From Elmis aenea (taxonomy: Eukaryota > Arthropoda > Insecta > Coleoptera > Elmidae), in NCBI GenBank assembly GCA_947652605.1, contig OX393577.1:68968108-69032107 (forward strand): DNA of 64,000 nt, in the 5' to 3' direction. Positions 61,401-64,000 of the stretch are shown piece by piece; positions within the stretch are counted from its first letter, which is position 1; each line of letters begins with the position of its first letter. A program made the position numbers and the translations under genes. Below the pieces are notes generated by a model. It had not been told where the DNA came from. It saw only the letters and a list, made by a program, of their open reading frames with translations, and did no database searches.

Positions 61401-64000
61401 TTTTGCATATGTCTTTCAATAAGCTGGTTTTAATTTTTAATAATTTCCTAAAAATACCGTGCATTAGTTAATACATATGTTCCTTGAGCGACTCTTTCTA
61501 AACAATTTTAATTATTGATTTGTATATCACAGGAACAGTTTATCCATCGCCTTTTTACAGGAATACAATTGTTTTGCATATGTCTTTCAATGAGCTGGTT
61601 TTAATTTTTAATAATTTCCTAAAAATACCGTGCTTTAGTTAATACATATGTTCCTTGAGCGACTATTTCTAAACAATTTTAATTATTGATTTGTATATCA
61701 CAGGAACAGTTTATCCATCGCCTTTTTACAGGAATACAATTGTTTTGCATATGTCTTTCAATGAGCTGGTTTTAATTTTTAATAATTTCCTAAAAATACC
61801 GTGCTTTAGTTAATACATATGTTCCTTGAGCGACTATTTCTAAACAATTTTAATTATTGATTTGTATATCACAGGAACAGTTTATCCATCGCCTCTTTAC
61901 AGGAATACAATTGTTTTGCATATGTCTTTCAATGAGCTGGTTTTAATTTTTAATAATTTCCTAAAAATACCATGCTTTAGTTAATACATATGTTCCTTGA
62001 GCGACTATTTCTAAACAATTTTAATTATTGATTTGTATATCACAGGAACAGTTTATCCATCGCCTCTTTACAGGAATACAATTGTTTTGCATATGTCTTT
62101 CAATGAGCTGGTTTTAATTTTTAAGAATTTCCTAAAAATACCGTGCTTTAGTTAATACATATGTTCCTTGAGCGACTATTTCTAAACAATTTTAATTATT
62201 GATTTGTATATCACAGGAACAGTTTATCCATCGCCTCTTTACATGAATACAATTTTTTTGCATATGTCTTTCAATAAGCTGGTTTTAATTTTTAATAATT
62301 TCCTAAAAATACCGTGCTTTAGTTAATACATATGTTCCTTGTGCGACTATTTCGAAACAATTTCAATTATTGATTTGTATATGACAGGAACAGTTTATCC
62401 ATCGCCTCTTTACATGAATACAATTGTTTTGCATATGTCTTTCAATGAGCTGGTTTTAATTTTTAATAATTTCCTAAAAATACCGTGCTTTAGTTAATAC
62501 ATATGTTCCTTGAGCGACTATTTCTAAACAATTTTAATTATTGATTTGTATATCACAGGAACAGTTTATCCATCGCCTCTTTACAGGAATACAATTTTTT
62601 TGCATATGTCTTTCAATGAGCTGGTTTTAATTTTTAATAATTTCCTAAAAATACCATGCACTAGTTAATACATATGTTCCTTGAGCGACTATTTCTGAAC
62701 AATTTTAATTATTGATTTGTATATCACAGGAACAGTTTATCCATCGCCTCTTTACATGAATACAATGGTTTTGCATATGTCTTTCAATGAGCTGGTTTTA
62801 ATTTTTAATAATTTCCTAAAAATACCGTGCTTTAGTTAATACATATGTTCCTTGAGCGACTATTTCTAAACAATTTTCATTATTGATTTGTATATCACAG
62901 GAACAGTTTATCCATCGCCTCTTTACAGGAATACAATTGTTTTGCATATGTCTTTCAATGAGCTGGTTTTAATTTTTAATATTTTCCTAAAAATACCGTG
63001 CTTTAGTTAATACATATGTTCCTTGAGCGACTATTTCTAAACAATTTTAATTATTGATTTGTATATCACAGGAACAGTTTATCCATCGCCTCTTTACAGG
63101 AATACAATTGTTTTGCATATGTCTTTCAATGAGCTGGTTTTAATTTTTAATAATTTCCTAAAAATACCGTGCTTTAGTTAATACATATGTTCCTTGAGCG
63201 ACTATTTCTAAACAATTTTAATTATTGATTTGTATATCACAGGAACAGTTTATCCATCGCCTCTTTACAGGAATACAATTGTTTTGCATATGTCTTTCAA
63301 TGAGCTGGTTTTAATTTTTAATAATTTCCTAAAAATACCGTGCATTAGTTAATACATATGTTCTTTGAGCGACTATTTCTGAACAATTTTAATTATTGAT
63401 TTGTATGTATATCACAGGAACAGTTTATCCATCGCCTCTTTACATGAATACAATTGTTTTGCATATGTCTTTCAATGAGCTGGTTTTAATTTTTAATAAT
63501 TTCCTAAAAATACCGTGCTTTAGTTAATACATATGTTCCTTGTGCGACTATTTCTAAACAATTTTAATTATTGATTTGTATATCACAGGAACAGTTTATC
63601 CATCGCCTCTTTACAGGAATACAATTGTTTTGCATATGTCTTTCAATGAGCTGGTATTAATTTTTAATAATTTCCTAAAAATACCGTGCTTTAGTTAATA
63701 CATATGTTCCTTGTGCGACTATTTCTAAACAATTTTAATTATTGATTTGTATATCACAGAAACAGTTTATCCATCGCCTCTTTACATGAATACAATTGTT
63801 TTGCATATGTCTTTCAATGAGCTGGTTTTAATTTTTAATAATTTCCTAAAAATACCGTGCTTTAGTTAATACAAATGTTCCTTGAGCGACTATTTCTAAA
63901 CAATTTTAATTATTGATTTGTATATCACAGGAACAGTTTATCCATCGCCTCTTTACAGGAATACAATTGTTTTGCATATGTCTTTCAATGAGCTGGTTTT
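47691..64000. repeat. Satellite block of type B monomers, second
   Basis: To about 58442 this follows the first B block monomer by monomer at 12,654 bases distance. After that it continues with further B monomers in which a 6-monomer segment of 1030 bases is tandemly repeated: the GTATGTATATC insertion variant recurs at about 59971 and 61001, and again near 63400. No type A unit appears after 47690. Confidence 0.95.

Larger units (their letters stand above)
30317..64000. repeat. 171-bp satellite DNA array, hierarchical, open at the right end
   Basis: About 197 head-to-tail monomers fill the right half without interruption. The spacing of the CCGTGC landmark is 171 bases (30487, 30658, 30832, 31003; 35284, 35455), with rare 170-, 174- and 175-base units. 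Each monomer holds TTCCTTGAGCGACTATTT, TGTATATCACAG, GCATATGTCTTTCAAT and AGCTGGTTTTAATTTTTAAT. Two types, A and B, differ at about 20 positions. The array is AT-rich and non-coding; it fits centromeric or pericentromeric heterochromatin by size and layout, which is inference. The left edge at about 30317 meets unique DNA abruptly. The window ends inside the array. Confidence 0.98.

Noticed and set aside
30317..64000. CRISPR-like regularly spaced repeats
   Set aside because: The whole 171-base unit repeats without unique spacers and there are no cas genes; it is satellite DNA of a eukaryote.
30317..64000. Primate alpha satellite contamination, suggested by the 171-base period
   Set aside because: The sequence has no resemblance to alphoid DNA or a CENP-B box, and it joins insect unique DNA at its left edge.

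Overview
The window is AT-rich, intron-bearing insect DNA. Insect gustatory receptor exons, a DUF1091-type secreted protein gene, mariner, piggyBac and RTE/SINE-like elements and a 171-bp satellite all point to an insect. A beetle is my best guess from the style of the receptors and DUF1091 gene, but the order cannot be proved from this sequence. No rRNA, tRNA, CRISPR or bacterial-type operon was seen.

Left half (1-24.6 kb): a tandem cluster of gustatory receptor (Gr) genes and relics, all on the minus strand. Long N-terminal exons of about 320-360 codons, each ending in a phase-0 splice donor, lie at 23488-24573, 18566-19582, 6150-7118 and 831-1847. Broken ones lie at 11430-12403, 16315-17288, 17400-17515, 20694-20993, 2957-3295 and 3907-3974. 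Two genes (5266-7118 and 10874-12403) have three recognisable short 3' exons, the last encoding the Gr signature TYxxxxxQF. The other long exons have no recognisable 3' exons nearby. A segmental duplication links 1-3487 with 17731-21168 and carries a full Gr exon, a Gr fragment and flanks. An imperfect palindrome, TATAGCGTGCTATA, recurs about 115-165 bp upstream of the Grs of one subfamily.

Mobile elements fill the spaces: three RTE/SINE-like copies (7776-8868), a dead mariner (9284-10492), a 1.5-kb fold-back element (12819-14340), two further CAGGGTG-ended elements (14345-14821, 15110-15843), a GGTACGAT-rich element with a zinc-finger remnant (21189-22142) and an internally deleted piggyBac with intact TTAA ends (24895-26344).

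27238-28364 holds a four-exon DUF1091-like secreted protein gene on the minus strand, with one apparent frameshift in exon 3.

Right half (30317-64000, continuing past the end): one satellite array of about 197 head-to-tail monomers of 171 bp. Two monomer types, A and B, alternate in blocks. The array is hierarchical: private variants recur at exactly 12,654 bp (74 monomers), built from 6,843-bp and 5,811-bp steps, with smaller 9-mer, 6-mer, 3-mer and 2-mer duplications inside. This is the most striking structure in the window. No novel protein system was found.
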